64,000 nt of DNA from Acidocella facilis ATCC 35904 (lineage in GTDB: Bacteria; Pseudomonadota; Alphaproteobacteria; Acetobacterales; Acetobacteraceae): contig NZ_JHYG01000002.1 in NCBI RefSeq assembly GCF_000687875.1, positions 62,001-126,000 of the forward strand, written 5' to 3'. The notes beneath the pieces are model-generated. The model was not told the DNA's origin. It was given only the letters and a program-made list of their open reading frames with translations, and made no database searches. Shown in pieces: positions 8,094-16,837 of this stretch. The first letter of the stretch is position 1, and each line of letters begins with the position of its first letter. The position numbers were made by a program, and so were the translations under genes.

Positions 8094-9797
8094 TCAGCGT
8101 TGGAAAATATAGGTGCCGGGGGCGGACTCTTTCGCGGGGTAGCCAGCGTTGCCCAGCTGCGGCGGGTTGGTGGGGGCGCCGGAGCGTGCGGCGAGCCAGC
8201 CGGCCCAGTCCGGCCACCAGGACCCTTCCTGGCAATAAGCCTGGCTCTGCCATTCATCCGGCGGCACGTAGAGATCCCCCGGCTTGCGTTCCAGCTTGCA
8301 GAAATGCCGGTGCGGGTGGCCGGGTTCGCTCACCACCCCGGCATTATGGCCGCCGGAGGTGAGAACGAAGGTGAAATCATTGCCGTTGAGCTGTTGCAGT
8401 TTATAGACCGAGCGCCAGGGGGCGATATGGTCGGTCTCGGTGCCGATGACGAAGAACGGCGCCTTGATGTCGGCCAGCGAGATCTTGCGCCCGCCCGCCT
8501 CGAAGCGGCCCTCGGCGAGGTCGTTATTCAGGAACAGCTTGCGCAGATATTCCGAATGCATGCGGTAGGGCATGCGGGTGGCGTCCATGTTCCAGGACAT
8601 CAGATCATTCGGATGGTCCTGCTCGCCGAGATAATAGCGGCGGATCATCTGCGACCAGACCAGGTCGTTGGCGCGCAGCATCTGGAAGGCGCCGGCCATT
8701 TGCGGGGCGTCCAGATAGCCTTGCGCCCACATCACGTCATCCAGGAAGTGCAGCTGGGATTCGTTGATGAACAGCTGCAACTCGCCGGCTTCGGTGAAAT
8801 CCGTCTGCGCGGCCAGCAGGGTGAGGGAGGCGAGGCGCTCATCGCCATCGCGCGCCATGGCGGCGGCGGTGATGGAGAGCAGCGTGCCGCCCAGGCAATA
8901 GCCGGCGGCGTGGATTTTTTCGCCATTGCAGATGGCGGAGACGGCGTCGATGGCGGCCATTGTGCCCAGGCGGCGGTAATCATCCAGCGACACATCGCGC
9001 ATCGAGGCGTCCGGGTTGCGCCAGGAGATGCAGAACACGGTGAAGCCCTGGGAGAGCAGATATTTCACCATCGAATTCTGCGGCGAGAGATCGAGGATGT
9101 AATATTTCATGATCCAGGCGGGGACGATGAGGATCGGCTCCGGGCGCACGGTCTCGGTTGCCGGGGCATATTGGATCAGTTCCAGCAATTCATTGCGCAG
9201 CACCACCCGGCCAGGGGTGAGCGCGACGTCATGGCCGGGGCGCATCGGCAGGGGCTGGGTTTTGCTGGTGCCGGCGGCGCGCAGATCCTCGATCAGGTTT
9301 TTCGCGCCCTGGCGCAGGCTCTCGCCCTGGCTTTCCTGGGCGCGCTTGAGCACTTCCGGGTTGGTGAGGGGAAAGTTGGAGGGGGCCAGCACGTCCAGCA
9401 CCTGGCGGGCGGCGAAATTGACGATGCGCTCATTCTCATGGCTGACGCCGTCGATATCGGTGGTAGCCGCCTGCCAGAAGCGCTCGCCGCGCAGGAAGGC
9501 CTGGACGGCGAAGGCCGCCGGGCCCTGGGCCCAGCTCGGGTCGCGGAAGCGGTGATCCTGCGGCTCGGGCGTCACCGGCTCGTAGGGCAGGCCCAGCGCC
9601 TGGTGGGTGAGGGCCTGGGCGTCGTTCGCGGCCTGGCGGGCGAGCTGCAGCTGCCGGCCGGGCTGGTCGGCGAGATGCAGCGCCCAATCCGCCCAGGCCA
9701 GGGCCAAAGCGGCGAGGGAAAGGCCGCCAGTGAGCCGCGCCTGGGCGGCGTGCAAGGCGCGGTCGAGATCCGCTTGGGGGTGAGGTGGTTCGGACAT
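8094..9797 (-). CDS. phaC: Class I poly(3-hydroxyalkanoate) synthase
   Basis: Polymerises (R)-3-hydroxyacyl-CoA into polyester granules. It has 567 residues. The N-terminal PHB-polymerase domain is followed by an alpha/beta-hydrolase domain carrying the lipase-like box GYCLGG at 299-304 with nucleophile Cys301, then the aspartate in GTETDHIAPW and the histidine in SGGHNAGVV. The ORF can be extended to 9953, but ATG 9797 has AGGGAG seven bases upstream and lies after the fabI stop at 9808. Within the operon it would receive (R)-hydroxyacyl-CoA from the MaoC domain encoded next. Confidence 0.95.
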   Translation of the reverse strand: MSEPPHPQADLDRALHAAQARLTGGLSLAALALAWADWALHLADQPGRQLQLARQAANDAQALTHQALGLPYEPVTPEPQDHRFRDPSWAQGPAAFAVQAFLRGERFWQAATTDIDGVSHENERIVNFAARQVLDVLAPSNFPLTNPEVLKRAQESQGESLRQGAKNLIEDLRAAGTSKTQPLPMRPGHDVALTPGRVVLRNELLELIQYAPATETVRPEPILIVPAWIMKYYILDLSPQNSMVKYLLSQGFTVFCISWRNPDASMRDVSLDDYRRLGTMAAIDAVSAICNGEKIHAAGYCLGGTLLSITAAAMARDGDERLASLTLLAAQTDFTEAGELQLFINESQLHFLDDVMWAQGYLDAPQMAGAFQMLRANDLVWSQMIRRYYLGEQDHPNDLMSWNMDATRMPYRMHSEYLRKLFLNNDLAEGRFEAGGRKISLADIKAPFFVIGTETDHIAPWRSVYKLQQLNGNDFTFVLTSGGHNAGVVSEPGHPHRHFCKLERKPGDLYVPPDEWQSQAYCQEGSWWPDWAGWLAARSGAPTNPPQLGNAGYPAKESAPGTYIFQR

Positions 9798-9807
9798 GAG
9801 AGGCTCC

Positions 9808-10593
9808 CTAATTCCCGATAAGATGTTCACCGCCATCGATGGGCAGGATGAGGCCGGTGAGCATGCGCGCCGCATCGCAGACCAGGAAGGCGGCGAGCGC
9901 CCCGCAATCCTCGATGCTGGCCAGCCGCCGTTCCGGCGACAGGCGGGCGGCATTGTCCAGCAGCTCGGAGAAATGCTCGATGCCGCTGGCGGCGCGGGTG
10001 GCGATGGGGCCGGGCGAGAGGGCGTTGACCCGGATGGCCTTGCCGCCCAGCTCAGCGGCGGCGTAGCGCACGGCGCTCTCCAGCGCCGCCTTCACCGGGC
10101 CCATCAGCCCGTAATGCGGGATGACGCGCTCCGAACCCTGATAGGTGACGGCGAGCAGCGTGCCGCCTTGCGGCATCAAGGGCTCGGCCAGCTTGGCGGC
10201 GCGCAGGAAGGAGTGGCAGGAAATATCCATCGCCTGGGCAAAGCCGGCGGCGGAGCTGTCCACCACACGGCCGTGCAGATCCTGCGCCGGGGCGAAGGCG
10301 ATGGCGTGCAGCAGAAAATCCAGCCCGCCCCATTTGGCCTTCACCGCCTCGAACACCGCCTCCAGCGCGCCGGGCGCCTGCACATCGCAGGGCAACAGCA
10401 GCTCACAGGGCAAAGTGGAGGTGACGGCTTCGACGAAGGGCTTGGCCTTGTCGTTGAGATAGGTGGCGGCCAGCACCGCGCCCTCCTGCGCGAAGGCCTG
10501 GGCGCAGCCGGTGGCGATGCTGTGCTGGTTGGCGATGCCAAGAATGAGCCCGCGCTTTCCGGCAAGCCGTCCCGGAGCGGCGGGGGGCGTCAT
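9808..10593 (-). CDS. fabI: Enoyl-acyl carrier protein reductase, FabI type
   Basis: NADH-dependent reductase of the last step of the fatty acid elongation cycle. It has 261 residues. The divergent SDR features of FabI are clear: GIANQHSIATG at 19-29 for the cofactor, and the triad-like Tyr151, Tyr161 and Lys168 in YQGSERVIPHYGLMGPVK, matching E. coli Tyr146/Tyr156/Lys163 with a constant offset. Its start overlaps the preceding small gene (ATGA). A fabI paralogue linked to pta-ackA is known, as I recall, from the phosphate-regulated ackA operon of Sinorhizobium meliloti, so this copy may serve acyl-CoA/PHA balance instead of general lipid synthesis. Confidence 0.93.
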   Translation of the reverse strand: MTPPAAPGRLAGKRGLILGIANQHSIATGCAQAFAQEGAVLAATYLNDKAKPFVEAVTSTLPCELLLPCDVQAPGALEAVFEAVKAKWGGLDFLLHAIAFAPAQDLHGRVVDSSAAGFAQAMDISCHSFLRAAKLAEPLMPQGGTLLAVTYQGSERVIPHYGLMGPVKAALESAVRYAAAELGGKAIRVNALSPGPIATRAASGIEHFSELLDNAARLSPERRLASIEDCGALAAFLVCDAARMLTGLILPIDGGEHLIGN

Positions 10594-10880
10594 GGGGCGG
10601 AAACATCCGGCCGGTGCGCGGCTTTGCTGGGGCGCTCGGCCCGGGCTTGCGGCCCGTCCTCGGCATCGCGCGCGGCCTTGGTATCTAGCCAGGCGGAAAG
10701 CAGCGTGGCGTTGGCGCGCATGATGGTCTGGCCATAGGCGATCTGCGCCTGGGTGAGGCTTTGCATGCGCTCGGCCATGTCCGTGAACATGGCGCCGCCA
10801 TAAGGGAGCTTCGCGGCGGCGAGAAACTCCTTGGAGATGCCGAGAACGTTGAACGGGTCGTTTTGGGTCTTGTCCGACAT
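10590..10880 (-). CDS. Small phasin-like protein, first gene of the PHA-acetate operon
   Basis: A 96-residue hypothetical protein. The first half (about 12-70, FNVLGISKEFLAAAKLPYG... and QIAYGQTIMRANATLLSAWL) is predicted helical and amphipathic, like short phasins that coat PHA granules. The C-terminus is charged and Ala/Arg-rich. I used ATG 10880, which has AGGAG nine bases upstream; a longer frame to 10982 would run into the promoter and FNR-like box. The stop overlaps fabI by four bases. It is probably the counterpart of the small orfA that leads similar rhizobial operons. Function is inferred from context and composition only. Confidence 0.7.
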   Translation of the reverse strand: MSDKTQNDPFNVLGISKEFLAAAKLPYGGAMFTDMAERMQSLTQAQIAYGQTIMRANATLLSAWLDTKAARDAEDGPQARAERPSKAAHRPDVSAP

Positions 10881-10941
10881 AACACAGTCTCCTGGGTCAG
10901 GATCAATGCCCGGAATCAGCCATCTTTCGTGATCTGGCGCA

Positions 10942-10955
10942 TTGACCTTTATCAA
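10942..10955. promoter_or_regulatory. FNR/FixK/Anr-type box before the PHA-acetate operon
   Basis: TTGACCTTTATCAA matches nine of the ten defined bases of TTGAT-N4-ATCAA. It lies about 62 bases upstream of the first ATG (10880) of the leftward operon, a usual place for an activating site, and about 130 bases before the rightward GGDEF-EAL gene. The cydA box at 33990-34003 has the same TTGAC-N4-ATCAA form. Confidence 0.5.
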
Positions 10956-11055
10956 GCCTCTGACGTGACATTTTTGCTGCATGCCGCAACAGAGAGGGAA
11001 AATCGCGCGGCATCAGCGCGTTAACGACGGATAAATATTCGACTCCGGAATATAC

Positions 11056-11071
11056 ATTTTGTTTACAAAAT
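11056..11071. promoter_or_regulatory. 16-bp palindrome, possible operator
   Basis: ATTTTGTTTACAAAAT is a perfect inverted repeat with seven-base arms. It ends 17 bases before ATG 11089 of the GGDEF-EAL gene, in an A+T-rich stretch unlike the surrounding sequence. It could be a repressor site or a small hairpin in the leader. It argues against the TTG start at 11059, which would put it inside the gene. Confidence 0.4.
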
Positions 11072-11088
11072 TCGGGTCTGCTGGCGGC

Positions 11089-13107
11089 ATGAGCAGATTT
11101 TTTTCCAGGGGCCGGGAAACCATGCGCAAGCTGTTATGGGCGTCGCGTTTCATGCATTGGCTGCGCGACCTGATGGCCCTGCCGGAGGATGATCCTGCCC
11201 TGGCGGCAACGCAGCTTGCGGCGCTGTCGCAGCGCTTGCCCACGCTCTATGTCGTATCGATCTTCAACCTGGGCAGCCTGGCGATCACGCATATGCGCGT
11301 GGCCCCGCCATTACTATGGCGGACGATCCCGATATTGCTGGTGTTTTTGGCGTTGATCCGGCTGGCGGTGTGGCTGCGCCGGCGCCGGTGCCTGACCCCG
11401 CGCGAGGATGCGGTGCGCAAGCTGCGCGCGGCGCGGCGCAGCGGGGTGGTGCTGGGGAGTTGCGCCGGCGGCTGGGCGCTGCTGCTGCTGCCCTATGGCG
11501 ATGTCTATCAGCGTTTGCAGGTGGAGGTCGCGGTCGGGTTGTTTCTGCTGACCTGCTTCATCTGCCTGATCAGCCTGCGCAGCGCTGCGATCCTGCTCGG
11601 GCTGATCATCGGCGTGCCTTATGCGCTGGTCTTTCTCTTGGCGCCGAAGACGTCAGCGCTGCTGAGCGGCGCCGGAACGGTTCTGGTGCTGTTCGTCACC
11701 CTGCAGATGCTGCTGCGCAACGCCGAGGATTTCGTCGCCCTCAGCCATTCGGAGCGGGAATTGCAACGCCGCCAGCGCGAGACGCAGCTTCTTTCGGACG
11801 AGAATTCGCGTCTGGCCTATCTGGACTCGCTCACCGGGCTGCCCAATCGGCGGCGGTTTTTCGCCGAGCTGGAGCAGGCTCTGACCGATGCCGCGCAAGG
11901 CGGACAATGCCTCGCGGTGGCGCTGATGGATCTGGACCGGTTCAAGGGCGTCAATGATATGTACGGCCATGCGGCTGGGGACAGGTTGCTCTCACAGGTC
12001 GGCGCGCGGCTGCGGCGTCTGGTGGGGGAGGGGATTTTCATCGCCAGGCTGGGTGGGGATGAGTTTGGGGTGATTTTGCGCGATTGCCAGGGCGAGGCGG
12101 CGGTGCGGCACTTCGCCGCCGATCTGCGGCATGTGCTGGAAGGGCCGTGCATCGTCGGGGACCGGCTGGCGACGATTTCCAGCTCGCTGGGGGTGGCGAT
12201 CTATCCGGATGCCGGCGGCACCGCCGAGGAGTTGTTCGAGCGCGCGGACTACGCGCTGTATCACGGCAAGCAGACGGAAAAAGGCGGGATGGTGCTGTTC
12301 TCCCGGGAGCATGAAACACGCATCCGCGCCGAGGCCCGGCTGGAGCAGGCATTTCGCCATTCCGATATGGAATCTGAATTATGGGTGGCGTTCCAGCCGA
12401 TTGTGGATGTCGCGCAGCGCAAAGTGGTGGCGTTCGAGGCGCTGGCGCGCTGGCAAAGCCCGGAGCTGGGGCTGGTGAGCCCGGGCCTGTTCGTGCCATT
12501 GGCCGAACGCTCCCAGCTGGTTTGCCCGATGACGGCGGTGCTGTTGCAAAAAGCCCTGGCGGCGGCGAGGGAGTGGCCGGAACATGTCAGTCTGAACTTC
12601 AATCTTTCGCCGTATAATTTCACCTCGGTGGAGACGATGAGCAGGCTCCGCACGCTGGTGACGGGGAGCGGGCTGGCGCCGTCGCGGATCGAGTTCGAGG
12701 TGACGGAATCCGCCTTGCTGGATGATTTCGAGCATGCACAATCCTGTTTGCGGGAATTGCGGGCTCTGGGGGCGCGGATTGCGCTGGATGATTTCGGCAC
12801 CGGCTTTTCCAGCCTCAGCCATGTCAGCCGGTTGCAGCTGGATAAGATCAAGATCGACCGCAGCTTCGTGATCGATGTTCATTCCAGCGCCACCTCGGCC
12901 AATATCGTCAAGACGATCATTTCGCTGTGCGATAATCTGCGGCTGGATTGCGTGGTGGAAGGGGTGGAGACGCTGGAGCAGCTGCACACCATCGCAGCGC
13001 TGGGCGCCCATTTCATTCAAGGCTTTCTGATTTCGCGGCCGGTGCCGGCAGAGGCGGTGGCGGGGCTGATTGAGGGGTTTGAAGCCGCAGCCCCCCATGC
13101 GGCCTGA
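11089..13107 (+). CDS. Membrane GGDEF-EAL protein (c-di-GMP synthesis/breakdown)
   Basis: A 672-residue protein. About five membrane helices span residues 55-205, followed by a short coiled linker (215-240), a GGDEF domain with an intact GGDEF at 322-326, and an EAL domain starting at about 430 with EALAR at 450-454, DDFGTGFSSL and a C-terminal QGFLISRP. Both catalytic signatures look usable. The RxxD inhibitory site normally five residues before GGDEF is absent (GEGI there), so product inhibition of a cyclase would be lacking. The start is uncertain: ATG 11089 or 11122; a TTG at 11059 is in frame. It is divergent from the PHA operon and shares its promoter region. Confidence 0.9.
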   Translation: MSRFFSRGRETMRKLLWASRFMHWLRDLMALPEDDPALAATQLAALSQRLPTLYVVSIFNLGSLAITHMRVAPPLLWRTIPILLVFLALIRLAVWLRRRRCLTPREDAVRKLRAARRSGVVLGSCAGGWALLLLPYGDVYQRLQVEVAVGLFLLTCFICLISLRSAAILLGLIIGVPYALVFLLAPKTSALLSGAGTVLVLFVTLQMLLRNAEDFVALSHSERELQRRQRETQLLSDENSRLAYLDSLTGLPNRRRFFAELEQALTDAAQGGQCLAVALMDLDRFKGVNDMYGHAAGDRLLSQVGARLRRLVGEGIFIARLGGDEFGVILRDCQGEAAVRHFAADLRHVLEGPCIVGDRLATISSSLGVAIYPDAGGTAEELFERADYALYHGKQTEKGGMVLFSREHETRIRAEARLEQAFRHSDMESELWVAFQPIVDVAQRKVVAFEALARWQSPELGLVSPGLFVPLAERSQLVCPMTAVLLQKALAAAREWPEHVSLNFNLSPYNFTSVETMSRLRTLVTGSGLAPSRIEFEVTESALLDDFEHAQSCLRELRALGARIALDDFGTGFSSLSHVSRLQLDKIKIDRSFVIDVHSSATSANIVKTIISLCDNLRLDCVVEGVETLEQLHTIAALGAHFIQGFLISRPVPAEAVAGLIEGFEAAAPHAA

Positions 13108-13126
13108 CGCGGCAAGGCGGAGGCTG

Positions 13127-13182
13127 AGAGCAATATGTGTTTAGGTTGGCACGCCAGCGTCAAGATAAACACATATTGCTCT
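13127..13182. repeat. Repeat family B, copy 1
   Basis: A 17-base perfect inverted repeat: AGAGCAATATGTGTTTA 13127-13143 pairs with 13166-13182. The right half (GCGTCAAGATAAACACATATTGCTCTA) is nearly identical to the end of the copy at 22671-22696. It lies just after the GGDEF-EAL gene and could terminate it. Confidence 0.75.
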
Positions 13183-13226
13183 AACAAGCAGCCATAACCT
13201 GTCCCGCGCGCCAGGCCGCAAGCCGC

Positions 13227-13255
13227 AAAAAACCCAGACGCTTGCGGCGGCTGGG
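13227..13255 (-). terminator. Rho-independent terminator of satP
   Basis: Read on the minus strand, the stem CCCAG...CTGGG (arms 13251-13255 and 13233-13237, extended by inner CGC/GCG pairs) is followed directly by six T (13232-13227). It lies about 30 bases after the satP stop. Confidence 0.6.
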
Positions 13256-13285
13256 TCAGTGAGGGGTTAGCTTATTGTTGGTGAA

Positions 13286-13864
13286 TTATTCGGCGGCGGC
13301 GTGGCTCAGGCGCGGGCCGGGCACGCCGATCGGCAGCACGGTATGGCCATGCGCCTCGTTGATGATCTCAGCAGCGCCGAGATAGAAGGCCAGGATCGCG
13401 GTGATCAGCCCGCCATAGCCGCCCAGCGTGCCCAGGGCGGGGATGCCCAGCAGATCCTTGAAGCCGAGCAGCAGGAAGGTGACGGACAAGGCCGCGAAGA
13501 TCAGGAACAGGGTGCGGTTCAGCGCGAAGGTGCCGACCCACATCGCGATGGTGAAAACGCCCCAGACCAGCAGATACCAGCCGACAGCGACAGCCGGCAC
13601 GCCCTTGGCGAAGAATTCCACGAACAGCGCGAAGCTCCACCAGAAGGCGCCGTAGGAGCAGAACGCAACGAAGCCGAAGCTGTTGCCTTTCACCATCTCC
13701 ATCAGCCCGGCGCAGAATTGCGCGGTGCCGCCGAAAGCGATGGCCATGGCCAGCACCAGCGGCACGGCGGTGGCGGGCATGAAGCCGGAATTGATCAGAC
13801 AGAGAAGCCAGGTGGTCAGGGCAAAGCCGAACAGCCCGAGGGGGGCGGGGTTTGCGAGCTTCAT
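13286..13864 (-). CDS. satP: Acetate/succinate transporter, GPR1/FUN34/YaaH family
   Basis: A 192-residue inner-membrane protein with six predicted helices. The family signature NPAPLGL is at residues 5-11, and the conserved FGGTAQFCAGLMEM and GNSFGFVAFCSYGAFW blocks follow. Members are proton-linked acetate/succinate permeases or channels. A strong GGAGG site lies nine bases before ATG 13864. It is a single gene with its own terminator. Beside the pta-ackA operon it would let acetate leave or re-enter the cell. Confidence 0.92.
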   Translation of the reverse strand: MKLANPAPLGLFGFALTTWLLCLINSGFMPATAVPLVLAMAIAFGGTAQFCAGLMEMVKGNSFGFVAFCSYGAFWWSFALFVEFFAKGVPAVAVGWYLLVWGVFTIAMWVGTFALNRTLFLIFAALSVTFLLLGFKDLLGIPALGTLGGYGGLITAILAFYLGAAEIINEAHGHTVLPIGVPGPRLSHAAAE

Positions 13865-14221
13865 ATTCTTTATTCCTCCAGAAGAGTTGCGCTTTTTGGT
13901 CGTCTTTTTGTCATTTTGTTTTATTTCCGGGCCGTTATTCGGCCTCTGATATGTAGCTTATTGCATATTTTTCATGGTCACGGAAGAACTCTGATGCATC
14001 AAGCCTTTAGCTGGACGCGCTCATTTTTGTTTTGGCCAGCAATTCCATGTGTTTATTTTGACGCCGCCGCGTCGGCCTCAACCTATATCGCTCTCGTGCT
14101 TGTCTCGTTTTGGAGCGTTTTGTTCCGGCCCTCCTGCGCATCCGATGGGTGGCTGAAACCGCATCGGGCGCCTTCTGGGTCGTCGCCGGGAGGGATCACT
14201 GAAACCAGGCCGCTTTGGGCC
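13865..14221. other. Intergenic stretch between satP and the hemA-linked SDR
   Basis: No gene seen. The first 110 bases are A+T-rich and hold the satP promoter and ribosome site; 14039-14095 is a degenerate copy of repeat family B; the rest is unremarkable. Confidence 0.5.
14039..14095. repeat. Repeat family B, degenerate copy
   Basis: GCAATTCCATGTGTTTATTTTGACGC matches the left half of the copy at 22641-22666 with two changes. The right half (GCGTCGGCCTCAACCTATATCGCTCT) has decayed, so the hairpin is now imperfect. Confidence 0.6.
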
Positions 14222-14998
14222 TCAGATGACCGGGTTCTGGACCCCGTCCATCGGCAGCACGGCGCCGTTGACGTAGCTGGAGAGCGGCGAGGCGAGGAAC
14301 AGCACCGCATTGGCGATCTCTTCCGGCTTGGCCATCCGCCCGGCGCGGATTTTCGCCACCGTCTCGGTCAAAGCCTCGTCCATGGAGATATTGCGGCTGC
14401 GGGCGGTGGCCTGCAGCCCTTCCTGCACGCGGCCGGTCTCGGTGAGGCCGGGATTGATGCCGTTGATGCGCACGCCGGACGTGGCGTAGGCGGCGGCGAG
14501 GCCGGCCGTGGCCAGCATCAGGGCCGCATTCGCCGCGCCGCCGGCGATATGCTCGGGGGCCGCCACCTTGCCGCCGACGCCGATGATGTTGACGATGGCA
14601 CCATGCCCGCGCGCGGCCATGCGCTTGATCGCGGGGTCGACCAGATTGATGGTGGAGAAATATTTCGCGTCCATCGCGGCGCGGTAGGCGTCCGGGGTGA
14701 GGTCCGGCGGCGGGTTGCGCCGCGCGGCGCCGGCGCTGTTCACCAGCACCTCCAGGGCCCCAAGCGCGGCCTCGGTCTTGTCCAGCAGCGCCAGCGCCGC
14801 ATCCGCATCCGAGAGATTGGCGGCGAAGCCGATGGCACCCGGAAGCGCCGCCAGCGCGGCGTCGATATTGGCCTGATCGCGCGAGGCGATGGCCACCCTT
14901 GCCCCTTGCGCCAGAAACGCCTTGGCGCAGGCCAAGCCGATGCCCTTGGAGCCGCCAGTGACGAGCACCGCCTTGCCGGCCAGCCCGAGATCGATCAC
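14222..14998 (-). CDS. Divergent SDR-fold protein lacking the catalytic Tyr-Lys pair
   Basis: A 258-residue Rossmann-fold SDR with an intact cofactor motif TGGSKGIG (14-21) and NSAGAA. Where classical SDRs read Y-S-A-A-K-A-A-L this one reads GGAANAAL (about 158-165), so the general-base Tyr and the Lys are Gly and Asn. A known branch of short-chain dehydrogenases has this change, and its chemistry is unclear. The gene starts inside the hemA stop codon (ATGA), hence is translationally coupled to hemA, but I know of no heme step for it. It may be a non-catalytic or alternative-mechanism enzyme. Confidence 0.85.
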   Translation of the reverse strand: MIDLGLAGKAVLVTGGSKGIGLACAKAFLAQGARVAIASRDQANIDAALAALPGAIGFAANLSDADAALALLDKTEAALGALEVLVNSAGAARRNPPPDLTPDAYRAAMDAKYFSTINLVDPAIKRMAARGHGAIVNIIGVGGKVAAPEHIAGGAANAALMLATAGLAAAYATSGVRINGINPGLTETGRVQEGLQATARSRNISMDEALTETVAKIRAGRMAKPEEIANAVLFLASPLSSYVNGAVLPMDGVQNPVI

Positions 14999-16206
14999 GC
15001 CGCCACCTCGGCCGGCAGCACTATCTGCTGCAGGGCCGCCACCAGGTCATCCATCATCGCATCCGTATGTTTCGGGCCGGGGGTGAAGCGCAGACGCTCG
15101 GTGCCGCGGGCCACGGTGGGATAGTTGATCGGCGTGGCATACATGCCGAATTCCCGGATCAGCCGCATCGAGACTTCGGTGGCCTTGGCGGCGTCGCCGA
15201 TCATCAGCGGCACTATATGGGAGTTGCTCTCCATCACCGGCAGGCCAGCCGCCTTGAACTTGGCCTTCAGCGTCTCCGCGCGGTCGAACAGCAAAGCCCG
15301 GCGCTCATCATCCTCTTTCAGGATGCGGATAGAGGTCAGCGCCGCGGCGACGGTCGGCGGCGGCAGAGCGGTGGTGAAGATGAAGCCGGCCGCGACCGAG
15401 CGTATATAATCCAGCACCTTGAAATCGCCGGTGATATAGCCGCCATGGCAGCCATAGCCCTTGGCCAGCGTGCCCTCGATGATGGTGATGCGGTTGGCGA
15501 CACCATCGCGCTCGGAAACGCCGCCGCCATGTTCGCCATACATGCCCACCGCATGCACCTCGTCCAGATAGGTGAGGGCGTTGTACTTGTCCGCGAGGTC
15601 GCAGATTTCCTTCATCGGGGCGATGTCGCCATCCATGGAATAGACGCTCTCGAAGACGATCAGCTTCGGCGCCTCGGCCGGGGCGGCGGCCAGCAGCCGC
15701 TCCAGATCCGCAAGATCATTATGCTTGAACACATGCACCGTGGCGGTCTTGCCGCCCTTGATGCCGACGATCATGGAATTATGGTTCTGCGCGTCCGAGA
15801 ACACATGCCAATCCGGCAGGGAATTCAAAATCGCGGTCAGCGTCGCCTGGTTGGAGACATAGCCGGAGGTAAACAGCAGGGCGGCATCCTTGCCGTGCAG
15901 ATCGGCCAGCTCCTCCTCAAGGGCGACATGCAGCGGCGAGGAGCCGGCGATGTTGCGGGTGCCGCCGGCCCCGGCGCCGTAGCGCCGGGCGGCGGCGGAA
16001 GCGGCCTCGATCACCCGTGGGTCGGTGCCCATGGCGAGGTAGTCATTGGTGGACCAGACCAGGATATCCCGTGTCTGGCCTTCCATGGTGACGGAATAAT
16101 AGGGGAAGCGGTCGGCCAGCTTCTCCAGCGCCACGAAACGGCGATAGCGCCCCTGGGCCGAGATGTCGGCCAGCGCCTCGTCGCATTTGGTAAGAAATTT
16201 ATGCAT
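14995..16206 (-). CDS. hemA: 5-aminolevulinate synthase (Shemin pathway)
   Basis: PLP enzyme condensing glycine with succinyl-CoA to 5-aminolevulinate, the first committed step of heme synthesis in alphaproteobacteria. It has 403 residues. Asp215/His218 lie in [10 protein letters not shown], and the PLP lysine is Lys249 in [11 protein letters not shown], at the expected place. The glycine-rich [12 protein letters not shown] is at 78-88. I chose ATG 16206 by family length and the conserved MHKF start; a longer frame to 16266 exists. A weak FNR-like box lies 60 bases upstream. The downstream SDR gene overlaps its stop. Confidence 0.96.
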   Translation of the reverse strand: MHKFLTKCDEALADISAQGRYRRFVALEKLADRFPYYSVTMEGQTRDILVWSTNDYLAMGTDPRVIEAASAAARRYGAGAGGTRNIAGSSPLHVALEEELADLHGKDAALLFTSGYVSNQATLTAILNSLPDWHVFSDAQNHNSMIVGIKGGKTATVHVFKHNDLADLERLLAAAPAEAPKLIVFESVYSMDGDIAPMKEICDLADKYNALTYLDEVHAVGMYGEHGGGVSERDGVANRITIIEGTLAKGYGCHGGYITGDFKVLDYIRSVAAGFIFTTALPPPTVAAALTSIRILKEDDERRALLFDRAETLKAKFKAAGLPVMESNSHIVPLMIGDAAKATEVSMRLIREFGMYATPINYPTVARGTERLRFTPGPKHTDAMMDDLVAALQQIVLPAEVAA

Positions 16207-16265
16207 CTCGACCCGCGTTCGTGAAAATCCTAGGCGAAAAAAGCGCCCGCCAGCCGCCCAAGTCA

Positions 16266-16279
16266 ATGACGCAAATCAA
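16266..16279. promoter_or_regulatory. Weak FNR-like box before hemA
   Basis: On the minus strand TTGATTTGCGTCAT matches eight of ten defined bases of TTGAT-N4-ATCAA, 60 bases before the hemA ATG. FnrL/FixK control of hemA is known in other alphaproteobacteria, but this match alone is not convincing. Confidence 0.25.
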
Positions 16280-16311
16280 CCGGGCAGCTTTGTGCGAAGC
16301 ACAGTTGTAGG

Positions 16312-16350
16312 AGCTGTACGGCGCGACTCTCGGCTGCGCGCCGTACAGCT
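16312..16350 (-). terminator. Strong hairpin after the CBS gene
   Basis: AGCTGTACGGCGCG 16312-16325 pairs perfectly with 16337-16350. It begins nine bases after the CBS-protein stop on the minus strand. There is no clear T-run, so termination is likely but not certain. Confidence 0.5.
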
Positions 16351-16358
16351 TTCGCGGG

Positions 16359-16790
16359 TCAGACGCGCCCGGCGACGTAGGTGCGCAAACTGTCCACCTC
16401 GTGCTGGCTCTGGTCGATCCGGGCTTTCACCACGTCGCCAATGCTCACCAGCCCGGTGAGGCGGCCATTTTCCAGGATCGGCAAATGGCGGAAATGGCCG
16501 TTGGTCATCATCTCCATCGCCTGCTCGACGGTGGTTTCCGGGGTGCCGGTGGTGATCTTGCGGGTCATCAGCGCGCCGGCGGTCATCGAGAGTGTGCCGG
16601 CGGCGCGGGTGGCCAGGGTGCGGACCACGTCGCGCTCGCTGAGAATGCCGATCAGCTCGCCATTTTCCACCACCAGCACGGCGCCGATGACTTTCTCCGC
16701 CAGGATGCTGACGACACCGCTGACCGGCAGATCCGCCGGAACCGAAACGAAACCGGGGGGCTTGTTCTTCAAGATCGCACTTACGAGCAT
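16359..16790 (-). CDS. CBS-domain-pair protein
   Basis: A 143-residue protein made almost only of two CBS motifs: residues about 8-60 (IGAVLVVENGELIGILSERDVVR) and about 72-130 (FRHLPILENGRLTGLVSIGDVVK). Such Bateman modules bind adenosine nucleotides and act as energy sensors, but a stand-alone protein gives no hint of its partner. It lies between hemA and an ABC exporter on the same strand, with separate spacing to both and its own hairpin. Confidence 0.85.
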   Translation of the reverse strand: MLVSAILKNKPPGFVSVPADLPVSGVVSILAEKVIGAVLVVENGELIGILSERDVVRTLATRAAGTLSMTAGALMTRKITTGTPETTVEQAMEMMTNGHFRHLPILENGRLTGLVSIGDVVKARIDQSQHEVDSLRTYVAGRV

Positions 16791-16837
16791 TTTATTCCTC
16801 CGTTTTCAGCAAGTATGGGGCAAAGCCGCGGCAAGGT

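Noticed and set aside
6550-8112. Long frames antisense to the maoC-pta and phaC genes
   Set aside because: GC-rich shadows of well-identified genes; composition is not protein-like.
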